The notes: generated by a model not told the origin, from the letters alone. A stretch of 64,000 nucleotides of DNA from a bacterium (GCA_030430075.1 JAUIGN010000016.1:1-64000); one strand, 5' to 3'; numbered from the stretch's first letter, positions 24,846 through 34,742 are shown. Made by a program: numbers and translations.

Positions 24846-26612
24846 TCAGCTTGGACCGGCATCGCTGGAGGTTGCTGTGGGCCGCCAATCCACCAGGTGG
24901 ACCTCAACCGATCGGCGGCCGCGAAACTCATTGATGACGGGCCGATACGCGACGTCAATCGGGCCCGCCACCGCCGCTAACTCCGGTAGCCAGTCCCCCT
25001 TGCCAAACGCGACTGCACGAAGCCGCGCGCCGTATTGCTCGAGTTGCACTGCCAAGTGTCGCTCGCCGCTGCCCAGGAATCGAGGGGCCTCTGCCTGGCT
25101 GACGCCCGTTGCACACAGGACGGGTCGCGGATTGCCGGCGCCGAAAGGTGACAACTGCTCGATCTGCTCCACCGTCTGCTTCGTCAATTGACTAAAGGTC
25201 GCCTCGGCGTCAATAAAGACCTCCGCGATGCGATCTTCCGGAGCGATCGCTGTCGCGGCATACTGGCAAAATGCCGCTCGAAATTCATCAACTCGTGATT
25301 CCTCCACGCGAAGCCCGGCAGCCGCCGCATGGCCGCCGTGAGACACAAGGTACTCATCGCACTGCTTGAACGCCGCGTGGAGATCCAACCCGCAGGCACT
25401 CCGCCCCGATCCACTGCCCGGGTTGGCGCCCAACTTGTCCAGCGCGATCATCACCACCGGGCGATGGTATTTCTCCGCCAGCCGCCCGGCCACAATGCCA
25501 ATCACACCAGCATGCCAGCCAGTGTCGGCCAAAACGAACGCTGGATTGCGATCGGGATCGAATCGTTCCTTGATTTGCTTGTTGGCTGCCAGGTACACGC
25601 TCCGCTCAAGCGTCCCGCGACGATCATTCAACTCCGCGAGAAACTCGGCCAAGTCCCGAGCACGCTCGGGCGAGTCCGTCGTCAGCAACTCGATGCCCAA
25701 TTGCGCCTGCCCCAGGCGCCCCGCCGCATTCAGACGCGGGGCGAGACTGAAGGCAATATCTTCGCTGGAAAGGGTCGGCTTGTCCGCGAGTTTGGCAACG
25801 TCCAGCAACGCCTGCACGCCCAGAGGAGGCGCCTCACGCAAGCTCTTCAATCCATGGCGGACCAGGATGCGATTCTCATCCGCCAGCGGCACCACGTCCG
25901 CGACGGTGCCAATCGCCGCCAGCCCGATCGCCGTGAGCAGGAAACTCCGCATCCGGGGGCTGACCTTCGTCGAATCGCTCGCCCTGCGGCAGAGGGCCCA
26001 GGCCAGCTTGAATGCCACGCCGGCACCGCACAACCCGGTGAACGGATACGATGTGCCGGGCAGGGCAGGGTGCACCACCGCCGCGGCCTGCGGTAATGTG
26101 GGGCCGAACTGGTGGTGGTCCGTAATGATCAGTTCGAGCCCGCAACGGTCGGCCGTCTCTGCTTCGCCCACACTGGCAATCCCGCAGTCCACCGAGATCA
26201 CCAACTGGGCCCCTTCGCTCGCCAACGTTTCCAGCGCCTCGTCATTGAGACCATACCCCTCTTCCAATCGATTCGGCACATAGCTGCGGACCCGCGCCCC
26301 CAGCAGACGGAGGCAACTTAAGAGAATCGCGGCGCCGGTCATGCCGTCGGCATCGTAATCGCCGTACACCACGATCTGCCGCTGCGCGCTGACCGCATCG
26401 TGAATCAAGGCTGCCGCCCGCTCAACTCCCGGTAAATCGTCGGGATCGCGTAGCCCGGTGAGCTTCGGTTCGAGGAACGTCCCGACGTCTGTAGCCTCGG
26501 TAATCCCCCGACTGACCAGCAGCTGAGCCACAATGGGCGAAATCCCCGCGCTTCGTTCCAACGCGAGAATTCGATCGGGATCATGTGCCTGGATACGCCA
26601 GCGTTTGCCCAT
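24846..26612 (-). CDS. recJ: Single-stranded-DNA-specific exonuclease RecJ
   Basis: The protein has 588 residues from ATG 26612. DHH-family motifs are DYDADG (85-90), SVDCG (140-144), TDHH (164-167) and a VHP-containing strand. The DHHA1 domain carries GSGSGRSACGLDLHAAF and SHGGHAAAAG. The C-terminal part is the OB-like RecJ domain. The enzyme degrades 5' ssDNA ends in recombination and repair. It is the first gene beyond the integrated element and reads toward tRNA-Pro. Confidence 0.95.
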   Translation of the reverse strand: MGKRWRIQAHDPDRILALERSAGISPIVAQLLVSRGITEATDVGTFLEPKLTGLRDPDDLPGVERAAALIHDAVSAQRQIVVYGDYDADGMTGAAILLSCLRLLGARVRSYVPNRLEEGYGLNDEALETLASEGAQLVISVDCGIASVGEAETADRCGLELIITDHHQFGPTLPQAAAVVHPALPGTSYPFTGLCGAGVAFKLAWALCRRASDSTKVSPRMRSFLLTAIGLAAIGTVADVVPLADENRILVRHGLKSLREAPPLGVQALLDVAKLADKPTLSSEDIAFSLAPRLNAAGRLGQAQLGIELLTTDSPERARDLAEFLAELNDRRGTLERSVYLAANKQIKERFDPDRNPAFVLADTGWHAGVIGIVAGRLAEKYHRPVVMIALDKLGANPGSGSGRSACGLDLHAAFKQCDEYLVSHGGHAAAAGLRVEESRVDEFRAAFCQYAATAIAPEDRIAEVFIDAEATFSQLTKQTVEQIEQLSPFGAGNPRPVLCATGVSQAEAPRFLGSGERHLAVQLEQYGARLRAVAFGKGDWLPELAAVAGPIDVAYRPVINEFRGRRSVEVHLVDWRPTATSSDAGPS

Positions 26613-26738
26613 GTCGTTGACGGTGCGGAAATTCGCCCCGATCGCGCCCCTTGGCGACCTTTGGCCCGCCGTGCAGCGGGCACTCAAGCCGCTGGCGACC
26701 ACCCATCGCCAACGCTGCCGTGGCGGACCACTCCGGCC

Positions 26739-26918
26739 CTACTTCTTCTTCTCGGTGTGGACCGTATGCCTGCGCAGACGCGGACAGTACTTCTTGAGCT
26801 TGAGCTTCTCCTTACCCGGCTTGCGACGCACGAAGTAGTTGTAGTCGCCCGTTTCCTCGCAAACCAAGAACACCGTGTCCGCCTTCTTCTTGCCTTTTCC
26901 GCCAGACTTTTTCGCCAT
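26739..26918 (-). CDS. rpmG: Ribosomal protein bL33
   Basis: The protein has 59 residues. After a lysine-rich start (MAKKSGGKGKKKADTVFLVC) come EETGDYNYFVRRKP, then KLKLKKYCPRLRRHTVHTEK, the typical bL33 core. Only one cysteine of each zinc-binding CxxC pair is present, as in zinc-free versions. It lies upstream of recJ on the same strand. Confidence 0.9.
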   Translation of the reverse strand: MAKKSGGKGKKKADTVFLVCEETGDYNYFVRRKPGKEKLKLKKYCPRLRRHTVHTEKKK

Positions 26919-27510
26919 GATCGACCGAGTCCTCGTTGTTAGGGCATGATGCCGCCGGCAGACGGGCGAGCCCAGATGTGTACGTGCGGGGAGTTTGTCG
27001 CCAGGAACGTGTCAAGCCCCAAAAGACCGTTCGCTCGAGGCAGTTTGCCAACTTTCCTGAACGCAACTTTCCTGAACGCAACTTTCCTGAACGACCGGCG
27101 AGACCAGACCGAAGTTGTTGGTCCCCCGTTCCTTAAGTCGCGAATTGTAACCGAAATACGGCGTCTGAACAGGTCCAATCCGAGGTCCATTCGCGAAGCG
27201 GACTCTGAAGGGCAGGGGGGCGGTCCGGGCCAGCCGCTGCGGCAGCGCGACAAACCAGCCGGTCGACGTCCACCCACACGTCCAGGAACGACCCGGAACC
27301 GGCCGCTTGATATCGACGGAAAATTTTGTAGCCTAAGAGGTTAAGATCGCTTATCATGAGCGCAAGGGGAATTCTACTCGGATGGCCCCTCGAATCCCCT
27401 CCCGCGGTGGTTTGCGAAGCAAGCGAACTTCGCCGTGACACTGACGTTTCACCGGTCAGGGCGAGTCACCACGTGGGGAACTGCAGAACACACGAGACGG
27501 AGCACGAAGC
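26919..27510. other. Intergenic region with a minisatellite
   Basis: A 592-bp gap between the divergent rpmG and toroid-protein genes. Apart from the 15-bp tandem repeat at 27049-27093 I see no gene or strong promoter; open frames here have no family signature. Confidence 0.4.
27049..27093. repeat. Tandem repeat, 3 x 15 bp
   Basis: Three identical copies of CAACTTTCCTGAACG in head-to-tail order. Confidence 0.9.
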
Positions 27511-29097
27511 ATGGCGACTGGTTCCTCCCTTTCCAATCCCCACCACCATTCGGACCCGAATCAACAGTCACTGGTGGACCACGCACAGCAGGCTGCCGAG
27601 GCCGAAGCGGACGAGGAATACGAAGACGAAGAAGAGATTGGCAACGTTCTGAACAACCGGTTCATTCTCTTCAATGCCGTTCCCAGTTGGGCCGTCAGCA
27701 TGGTGGTCCACATCCTGATCTTGCTCGCCCTGGCACTCATGTACTTCAATCCGTCGTCCGAAGCGGCGCCGACCGTTCTGAACGTCTCCCCGCCGGGTGA
27801 AGTGGAAGAAGTCAAAGACTTTGAGCTACTCGAAGACCTGGAGCCGATGGACGTGGAGACCATGACCTCCGAAGTCGTCATGCAGACCGAAGTTACCACG
27901 CCAACGGAGATGGAAGAACTGTCCGTCTCCACCGACATTGACGCGGCACCTCTGACGGTCGACCTGGTTGAATTCAGCACGCAGACCGCGCCTCGCAACG
28001 ACCTGATGCAGGAGATTGGCTCGGTGACGGGCAAGGGGGTCGAGGGCCGCGGGGCTGCAGCCCGCAAGCAAATGGTCGCCGCCAACGGTGGTTCCGAGGG
28101 CAGCGAGCGTGCAGTTGCGCTTGCTCTCAAGTGGTTCGCAGAACACCAACGCCCGGACGGAAGTTGGAGTTTCGACCATCGCCAGGGCCAATGCAACGGC
28201 CGCTGCACGCATGCCGGGACGCTGAAAGACTGCTACACCGGCGCGACGGCAATGGCGCTCTTGCCCTTCCTGGGTTCCGGGCAGACACACAAGGAGGGGC
28301 AATACAAGAAGCAGGTCTTCGGCGGGCTTAGCTACCTGATTAAGGCGCAGAACAAGAAAAATGGCTCCTTGGTGCAGGGTGGCGGGAACATGTACTCCCA
28401 CGGTCTGGCGGCGATCGCGCTTTGCGAAGCCTACGCCATGACGCAGGATCGGCAGCTCATGATGCCGGCCCAGGCATCGTTAGCCTACATTGCCTACGCC
28501 CAGGATCCGGTTGGCGGTGGGTGGCGATACCAACCAAAACAGGCCGGTGATACGTCGGTCGTCGGTTGGCAACTCATGGCGCTCAAGAGCGGCCACATGG
28601 CCTATCTGAAGGTGCCGCCCGCCTGCGTCGCCGGAACGAGCAAGTTTTTGGACAGCGTGCAGACCGAATATGGCGCGAAGTATGGTTATGCAACGCCTGG
28701 CGCGAAACCGTCCACCACCGCGGTCGGCCTCCTGTGCCGCATGTACCTGGGTTGGAAGAAAGATAATGAGGCCCTGGAAGCGGGTGCCAGGTACATCAGC
28801 GACATCGGCCCCAAACCGACGGACATGTACTACAACTACTACGCTACGCAGGTCATGCGTCACTTCGGCGGCGAGATGTGGGAGAAATGGAACAATGTGA
28901 TGCGCGATCAACTGGTCGATTCGCAAAGCACCACCGGCCACATGACCGGAAGTTGGGACGTCGCCGGCGGCGGGCATGTGAACGATCGCGGCGGCCGGCT
29001 CTATTTCACTTCGTGCGCAACCATGATTCTGGAAGTCTACTACCGGCACATGCCGATCTACGGCAAGGCGGCAGCGGAAGAGGACTTCCCGCTGTAG
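27511..29097 (+). CDS. Membrane-anchored alpha/alpha-toroid (squalene-cyclase-like repeat) protein 1
   Basis: The protein has 528 residues. A hydrophilic acidic N-terminus precedes one membrane span (SWAVSMVVHILILLALALMY), then a long acidic linker. Residues about 195-520 hold prenyltransferase/squalene-oxidase repeats: ALKWFAEHQRPDGSW, YTGATAMALLPFLGSG, GLAAIALCEAYAMTQD, GWRYQPKQAGDTSVVGWQLM and TTAVGLLCRMYLGW. The span-plus-proline/acidic-linker form resembles TonB-like anchors. No cyclase DxDD or prenyltransferase metal site is seen, so this is likely a binding protein at the envelope. The next gene is a paralogue. Confidence 0.8.
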   Translation: MATGSSLSNPHHHSDPNQQSLVDHAQQAAEAEADEEYEDEEEIGNVLNNRFILFNAVPSWAVSMVVHILILLALALMYFNPSSEAAPTVLNVSPPGEVEEVKDFELLEDLEPMDVETMTSEVVMQTEVTTPTEMEELSVSTDIDAAPLTVDLVEFSTQTAPRNDLMQEIGSVTGKGVEGRGAAARKQMVAANGGSEGSERAVALALKWFAEHQRPDGSWSFDHRQGQCNGRCTHAGTLKDCYTGATAMALLPFLGSGQTHKEGQYKKQVFGGLSYLIKAQNKKNGSLVQGGGNMYSHGLAAIALCEAYAMTQDRQLMMPAQASLAYIAYAQDPVGGGWRYQPKQAGDTSVVGWQLMALKSGHMAYLKVPPACVAGTSKFLDSVQTEYGAKYGYATPGAKPSTTAVGLLCRMYLGWKKDNEALEAGARYISDIGPKPTDMYYNYYATQVMRHFGGEMWEKWNNVMRDQLVDSQSTTGHMTGSWDVAGGGHVNDRGGRLYFTSCATMILEVYYRHMPIYGKAAAEEDFPL

Positions 29098-29140
29098 GCC
29101 GAAGACTGCCGTGCATGATTGGAAGCGGCTGGCAATCGGG

Positions 29141-29200
29141 GGGATTGGAGACCTTCGGTCGGCCGTTTCGGCGGGGTCGGAGACCCGCGCCGAGCAGGTG
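29141..29200. repeat. 60-bp dispersed repeat, copy 1
   Basis: This stretch matches 39212-39271 at 59 of 60 bases. It contains small hairpins GACCttcGGTC and GGTCggaGACC. It lies 43 bp past the toroid gene 1 stop and runs into the 19-bp tandem array. Confidence 0.85.
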
Positions 29201-29279
29201 TGACCGCGCCGAGCAGGGGTGACCGCGCCGGGTAGGGGTGACCGCGCCGGGTAGGTGTGACCGCGCTGGGTAGGTGTGG
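29185..29279. repeat. Tandem repeat, 5 x 19 bp
   Basis: Five head-to-tail copies of the form CCGCGCCGRGYAGGKGTGA, varying at a few positions. The first unit is the end of the 60-bp dispersed repeat, so the array may have grown from it. The whole 29098-29452 gap holds no other feature I can name. Confidence 0.85.
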
Positions 29280-29452
29280 CATCGCTTGTCATCTGAGGAA
29301 CGGTTCAACCACGACTTTTGCGCCGCAATGCCAGGGTCATGCCTGCCGGTCCCTCTCGCCATCACATGGTGGAAAGCGCTGATCTTGCGGCCTCCGCCAA
29401 CCGGCCGACCTATACTTGCGCGTCACCGGATCGATCTGGAGTTGCTGCGCGC

Positions 29453-31051
29453 ATGCTCATGCCGAATAACCCGCATAACACGACCACCTCTTCCGCCGCT
29501 GCCATCAATGCGTTCGATGGCGACTATGTTCAGGCGCCGCCCCGGCGCAGTCCGGAACCGCCGCCGTTGGCAGCGCCGCATCCGCTGGGCGCCGCCGTCA
29601 CCCCTCCACCACCACGTCATCGCGCCTGGCTCGCGACCGATTCCGTGCAGGGCACATTGAGCTTCATGGTGAGCATGCTCGTCCACCTGACCGTCCTGGT
29701 TGCGTTGGGCCTGCTACTCTCACCGACCAAGGAGGAGCCGCATCGGATTGCTTTGGCGGCGAGCGTCCGCGACTCGTCCGAATTGGATCTGCTGCAGCCG
29801 TTGCTCTCCGCGCCGACCGATGACCAGCCCGACGCGTTACCCGACCTGGAGACGCCACAGGTCGCGCAATCCGTTGATGCGCCCGATATTCCGGCACCAT
29901 TTGCGCGTGCCGCCATCCCCGCCGCACCGCGACCGCCGAGCCGGCTGGGAGGTAACGTGCCGATGACAACCTTATTGATGACCACCAGTGCGCCGGTGGG
30001 AGGTGGCTTCGAGGGCCGTTCGCAAGAGGCCCGCGCCAGGCTGGCGGCCAGCGGTGGCGGGACGCCGCAAAGCGAGGCGGCGGTCGAAGCTGCCCTGGCC
30101 TGGCTGGCTGCTCATCAACGGTTAGACGGCAGTTGGCGATTGTTGCACCAGTCCGGATCGTGCGACTGCCGCAACCAGGGCCACCGGGAAACCACAACCG
30201 GCGCCACCGGCCTCAGCTTGCTGGCATTCCTCGGTGCGGGCTACACGCACCAAGGCGGCCCGTACGAAACCGTTGTCGCCAAGGGCCTGCAATATCTGAC
30301 GGGAAAGATGGCCGACACCCCGCATGGCGGTGATCTTCAAGAGGGTACGAATTTCGGTATGTACACGCACGGGATCGCAACCATTGCCCTGTGCGAAGCC
30401 TACGCAATGACCGGTGACCAGCAGCTCGCACCCTACGCGGAAAAGTGCGTGCAGTTCATTTGCAACGCACAACATGCCCGAGGCGGATGGCGGTACAACC
30501 CGGGGCAACCTGGCGACACGACGGTCAGCGGTTGGCAAGTCATGGCGCTCAAGAGCGGACGGTTGGCGCAAATCGATGTACCCGATCACGTGATCGACCG
30601 CGCGACTCGCTACCTGAACAGCGTCTCCACCTCGCAAGGCGCATTTTATGGGTACCAAACACCCAAGAAGGAGGCCGGACCAACCGCCGTCGCCCTCTTG
30701 CTGCGAATGTATCTGGGTTGGTCGCGCGACGACGAACGTCTCGAGCGGGGTGCGATGTACCTCGCCGCGACCGGCCCCTCCAAGACCGACGTCTACTTTA
30801 ACTACTACGCGACACAGGTTCTCCATCACCTGCAAGGCAACGCCTGGCCACCGTGGAACGCCAAACTGCGTGACCACCTTGTCGAAAAGCAGGCCCAGCG
30901 CGGCCACGAGCGGGGAAGTTGGTTCTTTCCCGACTCGCACGGCACGATCGGCGGTCGACTCTACACGACCGCCATGTGTTGCATGATCCTGGAAGTCTAC
31001 TATCGCCACATGCCCCTGTACGGCGACGACGCCGTGATCGACGACTTTTAG
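29453..31051 (+). CDS. Membrane-anchored alpha/alpha-toroid protein 2
   Basis: The protein has 532 residues from ATG 29453 (GGAG upstream); in-frame starts up to 29318 cannot be excluded. A proline-rich N-terminus precedes a membrane span (LSFMVSMLVHLTVLVALGLL). The toroid repeats match its neighbour closely: ALAWLAAHQRLDGSW, TTGATGLSLLAFLGAG, GIATIALCEAYAMTGD, GWRYNPGQPGDTTVSGWQVM and YFNYYATQVLHHLQG. Both proteins end in VYYRHMP(I/L)YG. The pair arose by tandem duplication and may act together at the cell envelope. Confidence 0.78.
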   Translation: MLMPNNPHNTTTSSAAAINAFDGDYVQAPPRRSPEPPPLAAPHPLGAAVTPPPPRHRAWLATDSVQGTLSFMVSMLVHLTVLVALGLLLSPTKEEPHRIALAASVRDSSELDLLQPLLSAPTDDQPDALPDLETPQVAQSVDAPDIPAPFARAAIPAAPRPPSRLGGNVPMTTLLMTTSAPVGGGFEGRSQEARARLAASGGGTPQSEAAVEAALAWLAAHQRLDGSWRLLHQSGSCDCRNQGHRETTTGATGLSLLAFLGAGYTHQGGPYETVVAKGLQYLTGKMADTPHGGDLQEGTNFGMYTHGIATIALCEAYAMTGDQQLAPYAEKCVQFICNAQHARGGWRYNPGQPGDTTVSGWQVMALKSGRLAQIDVPDHVIDRATRYLNSVSTSQGAFYGYQTPKKEAGPTAVALLLRMYLGWSRDDERLERGAMYLAATGPSKTDVYFNYYATQVLHHLQGNAWPPWNAKLRDHLVEKQAQRGHERGSWFFPDSHGTIGGRLYTTAMCCMILEVYYRHMPLYGDDAVIDDF

Positions 31052-31147
31052 GGGACGAAACGCGACACCCGGATTCCAAGTGCTCGCGTTTGGCAGCTGC
31101 AATTTTCCCGGCGATCCTGGCGTCGATTGCGGATGGTCCGGCAATCC

Positions 31148-31217
31148 GTCACGCAAAGCAGGACCTACGGAAATACGTCATGCACAGGAAATACGTCATG
31201 CACAGCATGACCTACGG
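31148..31217. repeat. Cluster of dispersed GTCATGC/GCATGAC palindromes
   Basis: A perfect palindrome lies at 31195-31211 (GTCATGCACAGCATGAC) followed by CTACGG. Before it is a partial copy at 31177-31187 and a decayed copy at 31148-31170. The preceding GGAAATAC is repeated, so the element appears duplicated in place. Confidence 0.75.
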
Positions 31218-31347
31218 AAGAAGGAATCGGGGGAGAAGGCTTGTGTTGTCGTTGGCGCGAACGTTGCGCACCGATCACGCGGTGCCGCCGTTGTTTTCCG
31301 ACCTTCCCTTCATCGACAAGTCATCGGGCCGCTGCTAAACTCGCGCC

Positions 31348-32106
31348 GTGGATGTTCTTCCCGTCATCGATCTCAAGGGAGGCCAGGTTGTCCGTGGCGT
31401 CGCCGGGCAGCGGGACCGGTATCGGCCCATTGAGAGCCCGTTGGTTGCGTCGTCCGCGCCCGGTCCTGTCGCCGCCACGTTGTCGCAACTGACGCACCAT
31501 CGTCAACTGTATGTGGCGGACCTGGACGCCATCGGCGGCAGCTCTCCTGCATGGGCTGCCTACGAACAGATCATGGCCGCCAATGCCCGGCTCGTCCTTG
31601 ATGCGGGAATCGACGGACCGGAGGCGGCTCGTGAATTGCTACAGTTCTCGGCCGGCAACTGGCAATCGACGTCGCTGGTCGTGGCATTGGAAACATGCGC
31701 CGGACCGGACGTCCTGCCGGCCATATTGGACTTGATCGGACCGGAAAGGGCCGTCTTCAGCTTGGATCTCAAACACGGTCGACCGCTGACCGCCACCGCG
31801 TCCTGGCGGGACCAGCGGGCCGAGGAAATCGCCCGCCGTGTCATCGAGATTGGATTCACACGGTTGCTGGTCCTCGACCTGGCCGCGGTCGGTGTCGCAG
31901 ATGGCCCCAACGTGATCGAGCTCTGCCGGACGATTGCCGAGCGGCACCCGGATGTCGAGCTGCTGGCGGGCGGGGGGGTCCGCACCATCGAGGATCTGAA
32001 GCAGTTTCACCGTGCGGGCTGCTCCGGCGTACTCGTCGCGTCGGCCCTACACGACGGTCGGCTGACGGCAGCCGACCTGGAGGCGGTTCGCCGGCTGACG
32101 CCGTAA
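31348..32106 (+). CDS. HisA/HisF-family protein (hisAF-related subgroup)
   Basis: The protein has 252 residues from a GTG start. It is a TIM barrel with the two phosphate-site halves: DVLPVIDLKGGQVVRGVAGQ, then LYVADLDAIGG, and VELLAGGGVRTIEDL, then GVLVASALHDGRL. The start DLKGGQVVRGVAGQRDRYRPI fits the hisA/hisF-related group linked with tetrahydromethanopterin-type C1 genes better than true HisA. Some planctomycetes carry that pathway. The exact reaction is not known to me, and no other his or C1 gene is adjacent. Confidence 0.7.
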   Translation: MDVLPVIDLKGGQVVRGVAGQRDRYRPIESPLVASSAPGPVAATLSQLTHHRQLYVADLDAIGGSSPAWAAYEQIMAANARLVLDAGIDGPEAARELLQFSAGNWQSTSLVVALETCAGPDVLPAILDLIGPERAVFSLDLKHGRPLTATASWRDQRAEEIARRVIEIGFTRLLVLDLAAVGVADGPNVIELCRTIAERHPDVELLAGGGVRTIEDLKQFHRAGCSGVLVASALHDGRLTAADLEAVRRLTP

Positions 32107-32224
32107 CCGGGACGGGACCAAGCCGCTCGTCCGGCACACAGCGAATGTGCCAAGTAACCGCACTTTGAGGCGAGCCGCCCTGTCGACAACCGCATATGGT
32201 AGCGGCACTTCGGGTCGGATCGAC

Positions 32225-32254
32225 TTGATTCAATGGATTCCTCGCGGCTACAAT
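32225..32254 (+). promoter_or_regulatory. Possible sigma-70 promoter for the DUF1549 gene
   Basis: TTGATT (32225-32230) and TACAAT (32249-32254) are separated by 18 bp. Transcription would start near 32262 and leave a leader of about 145 nt before ATG 32407. No other feature is seen in 32107-32406. Confidence 0.45.
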
Positions 32255-32406
32255 AGAAGCAGCACACCTAACTTTGGCAGAGCTTGCCAACCATTCGCTC
32301 GCTGGACGCGACGCTTGCTGTTTTGCATACCGATCAGCGGCAAAACGAGTGCTTTCATGTGCACATCGTGAAGCTCCCCATTACCCCACCCGCCAAATTC
32401 AGTTCC

Positions 32407-34653
32407 ATGCTCAAGCAAACGTACACCATGGCGTTCCTGCTATCGCTGCTGACATCGTCTGCGATGGCCGAGGAGCTGGTCAGTTTTGAACTGGAGGTTC
32501 AGCCGATCCTTGCAGCGCGAGGTTGCAGTGCCGGTGCCTGTCACGGCAAAGCCCGCGGCCAGAACGGCTTCCAGCTCTCGCTGCTCGGCTTTGACCCCGA
32601 GTTCGACTTTGCCTCGTTGACTCAGCATGCGCGGGGACGTCGTGTCTTCCCCGCCGCTCCAGAACGCAGTCTGCTGTTGATGAAGGCAACCGGCCAGGCG
32701 CCGCACGGGGGCGGCGAGCGATTTGCCGTTGGCAGCGAAGAGTACAAAACGATTCTGGCCTGGATCAACCAGGGCGCCCGCCGCAAGCTCGAAGGTGAAC
32801 CTACGTTGACGCGTGTCGAGGCCTCGCCACCCGAAAAACTCCTCAAGCCTGGCGCCGAACAACCGCTGGTGGTCACGGCGCACTACTCGGATGGGACGTC
32901 CCGCGACGTCACGGCAATGGCCATGTACCAGTCTAATGAGAGTGCCGTGGTGAGCGTCGACGAGCATGGCGTGATGAAAGCCGGTCCGATCCCCGGTGAA
33001 GCGGCGATCATGGTCCGCTTCATGAACGTGATCGCCACGTCGCGAGTGGCTATTCCCTTGGAGGGGCAAGTCCCCGACGAACTGTACGAGGCGCTGCCTC
33101 GGCAGAACTTCATTGACGAATTGGTCTGGAACAAGTTGCAGTCGCTGGGCATTACGCCGTCCCCGCCGATCGACGACGCGAAGTTCATGCGGCGGGTCTA
33201 CGTGGACATCATCGGCACGCTGCCGACCAGCGAGGAGGCGCGGGAGTTCCTGGCGGACAAACGGCCTGAGAAACGAGCGGCGCTCGTGGACCGGCTGTTG
33301 GAGCGACCGGAATATGCCGAGTACTGGGCCACGAAATGGGCCGACTTGCTCCGGCCAAATCCGTATCGGGTCGGCATCAAGGCGGTGCTCAACTACGACC
33401 AGTGGATTCGTGACAGCTTCCGTAAGAATAAACCGTACGATCAATTTGTACGAGAGTTGCTGACGGCGCAGGGGAGCACCTGGCATAACGGTGCCGCGAC
33501 GCTGTACCGCGATCGTCGCTCGCCAGACGAAGTGACGACGCTGGCCACTCAGCTCTTCCTCGGCATTCGGCTCGAATGCGCCAAATGCCATCATCATCCA
33601 TTCGAGAAGTGGGGGCAGGAAGACTTCTTTAGTTTCGCGGCTTACTTCGCTCGTGTCGGCCGCAAGGGAACCGGGCTCTCCCCGCCCATTTCCGGCGGAG
33701 AAGAGATCATCCTGACCGCCAAGAGCGGCCAGGTCAAACACCCGCTGACCGGCGAAGTGCTGCCGCCACGTCCGTTGTTTGAATTGCCGCCCGACACACC
33801 CGGCAACCGGCCTGAGGGAGCCGGCGGTGCGGCGGACGGCGAGAGCGCGGATAACGGCCCCGATTCGGCTGCTGACGATCCTCGCCAAGCGTTGGCCGAC
33901 TGGGTCACGTCGCCAGGGAACGACTATTTCGTGCAGGTGATGGCCAACCGGATTTGGGCCGACTTGATGGGTCGCGGTATTGTGGAGCCGGTCGACGATC
34001 TGCGTGCCACCAACCCACCATCCAACGGTCCGCTGCTGGAAGCGCTGGCGGACGATTTTCGTCGACACGACTTTAACATCAAGGAGCTGATTCGAACCAT
34101 CACGGCGTCGTACGTGTACGGACTGAGTTCGACGCCCACCGAGCGCAACGTGGCCGATACTCGCAACTATTCCCGCAATTACCGGCAGCGATTGCGGGCC
34201 GAAGTGCTGCTCGATTCGCTTTCCCAGATCACCGGCGTGCCCGACTCGTTTTCGGCACTTGCGCCGGGTGCCAGGGCCAAGGAGATCTGGACAACCCGTG
34301 TGACGTCGTTGTTCCTCGATACCTTTGGTCGTCCCGACCCCAACCAGGACCCACCCTGCGAGCGGTCCGGCGATCCGACGGTGACCCAGACGTTGCACTT
34401 GATGAACGCTCCGGCCCTGCACAGCAAAGTGATCAGTGACCAGGGCCTCGCCGCGCGGCTGGCCAAGAGCGACCAGCCGGTCAATGAGATGATCGACGAG
34501 TTGTACTTGGCGATTTACGCCCGCTATCCGGACGCCAACGAGCGAGAGACGTGTCGTCAGGTTTTCGCCTCGGCGGGAGACGCCAATCGCCAATCCTGCG
34601 AGGACCTGATGTGGGCGTTGATAAACACGCCTGAGTTTATGTTCAAAGACTAA
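32407..34653 (+). CDS. DUF1549/DUF1553 protein with cytochrome-like and Big2-type domains
   Basis: The protein has 748 residues. A signal peptide (MLKQTYTMAFLLSLLTSSAM) is followed by a planctomycete cytochrome-like segment with GCSAGACHG (Cx4CH rather than CxxCH). Next come a bacterial Ig-like stretch (TAHYSDGTSRDVTAMAMYQS), then DUF1549 (RRVYVDIIGTLPTSEEAREF, FLGIRLECAKCHHHPFEKW) and DUF1553 (NDYFVQVMANRIWADLMGRG, then IDELYLAIYARYP). These large secreted proteins are a hallmark of planctomycetes; their biochemical role is not established. The DUF1501 gene follows 89 bp later, the usual partner. Confidence 0.88.
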   Translation: MLKQTYTMAFLLSLLTSSAMAEELVSFELEVQPILAARGCSAGACHGKARGQNGFQLSLLGFDPEFDFASLTQHARGRRVFPAAPERSLLLMKATGQAPHGGGERFAVGSEEYKTILAWINQGARRKLEGEPTLTRVEASPPEKLLKPGAEQPLVVTAHYSDGTSRDVTAMAMYQSNESAVVSVDEHGVMKAGPIPGEAAIMVRFMNVIATSRVAIPLEGQVPDELYEALPRQNFIDELVWNKLQSLGITPSPPIDDAKFMRRVYVDIIGTLPTSEEAREFLADKRPEKRAALVDRLLERPEYAEYWATKWADLLRPNPYRVGIKAVLNYDQWIRDSFRKNKPYDQFVRELLTAQGSTWHNGAATLYRDRRSPDEVTTLATQLFLGIRLECAKCHHHPFEKWGQEDFFSFAAYFARVGRKGTGLSPPISGGEEIILTAKSGQVKHPLTGEVLPPRPLFELPPDTPGNRPEGAGGAADGESADNGPDSAADDPRQALADWVTSPGNDYFVQVMANRIWADLMGRGIVEPVDDLRATNPPSNGPLLEALADDFRRHDFNIKELIRTITASYVYGLSSTPTERNVADTRNYSRNYRQRLRAEVLLDSLSQITGVPDSFSALAPGARAKEIWTTRVTSLFLDTFGRPDPNQDPPCERSGDPTVTQTLHLMNAPALHSKVISDQGLAARLAKSDQPVNEMIDELYLAIYARYPDANERETCRQVFASAGDANRQSCEDLMWALINTPEFMFKD

Positions 34654-34742
34654 CCGGGCGTCCACCGGCTGGTCGTAACGCAACCGGCAAGACCATCGGG
34701 GCGAATGGATGCAAAATAGTTCAACCAGTGAAAGGACCAATC

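Noticed and set aside
32440..34740. A 766-codon open frame antisense to the DUF1549 protein
   Set aside because: The plus strand shows clear DUF1549/DUF1553 signatures; the antisense translation has none.
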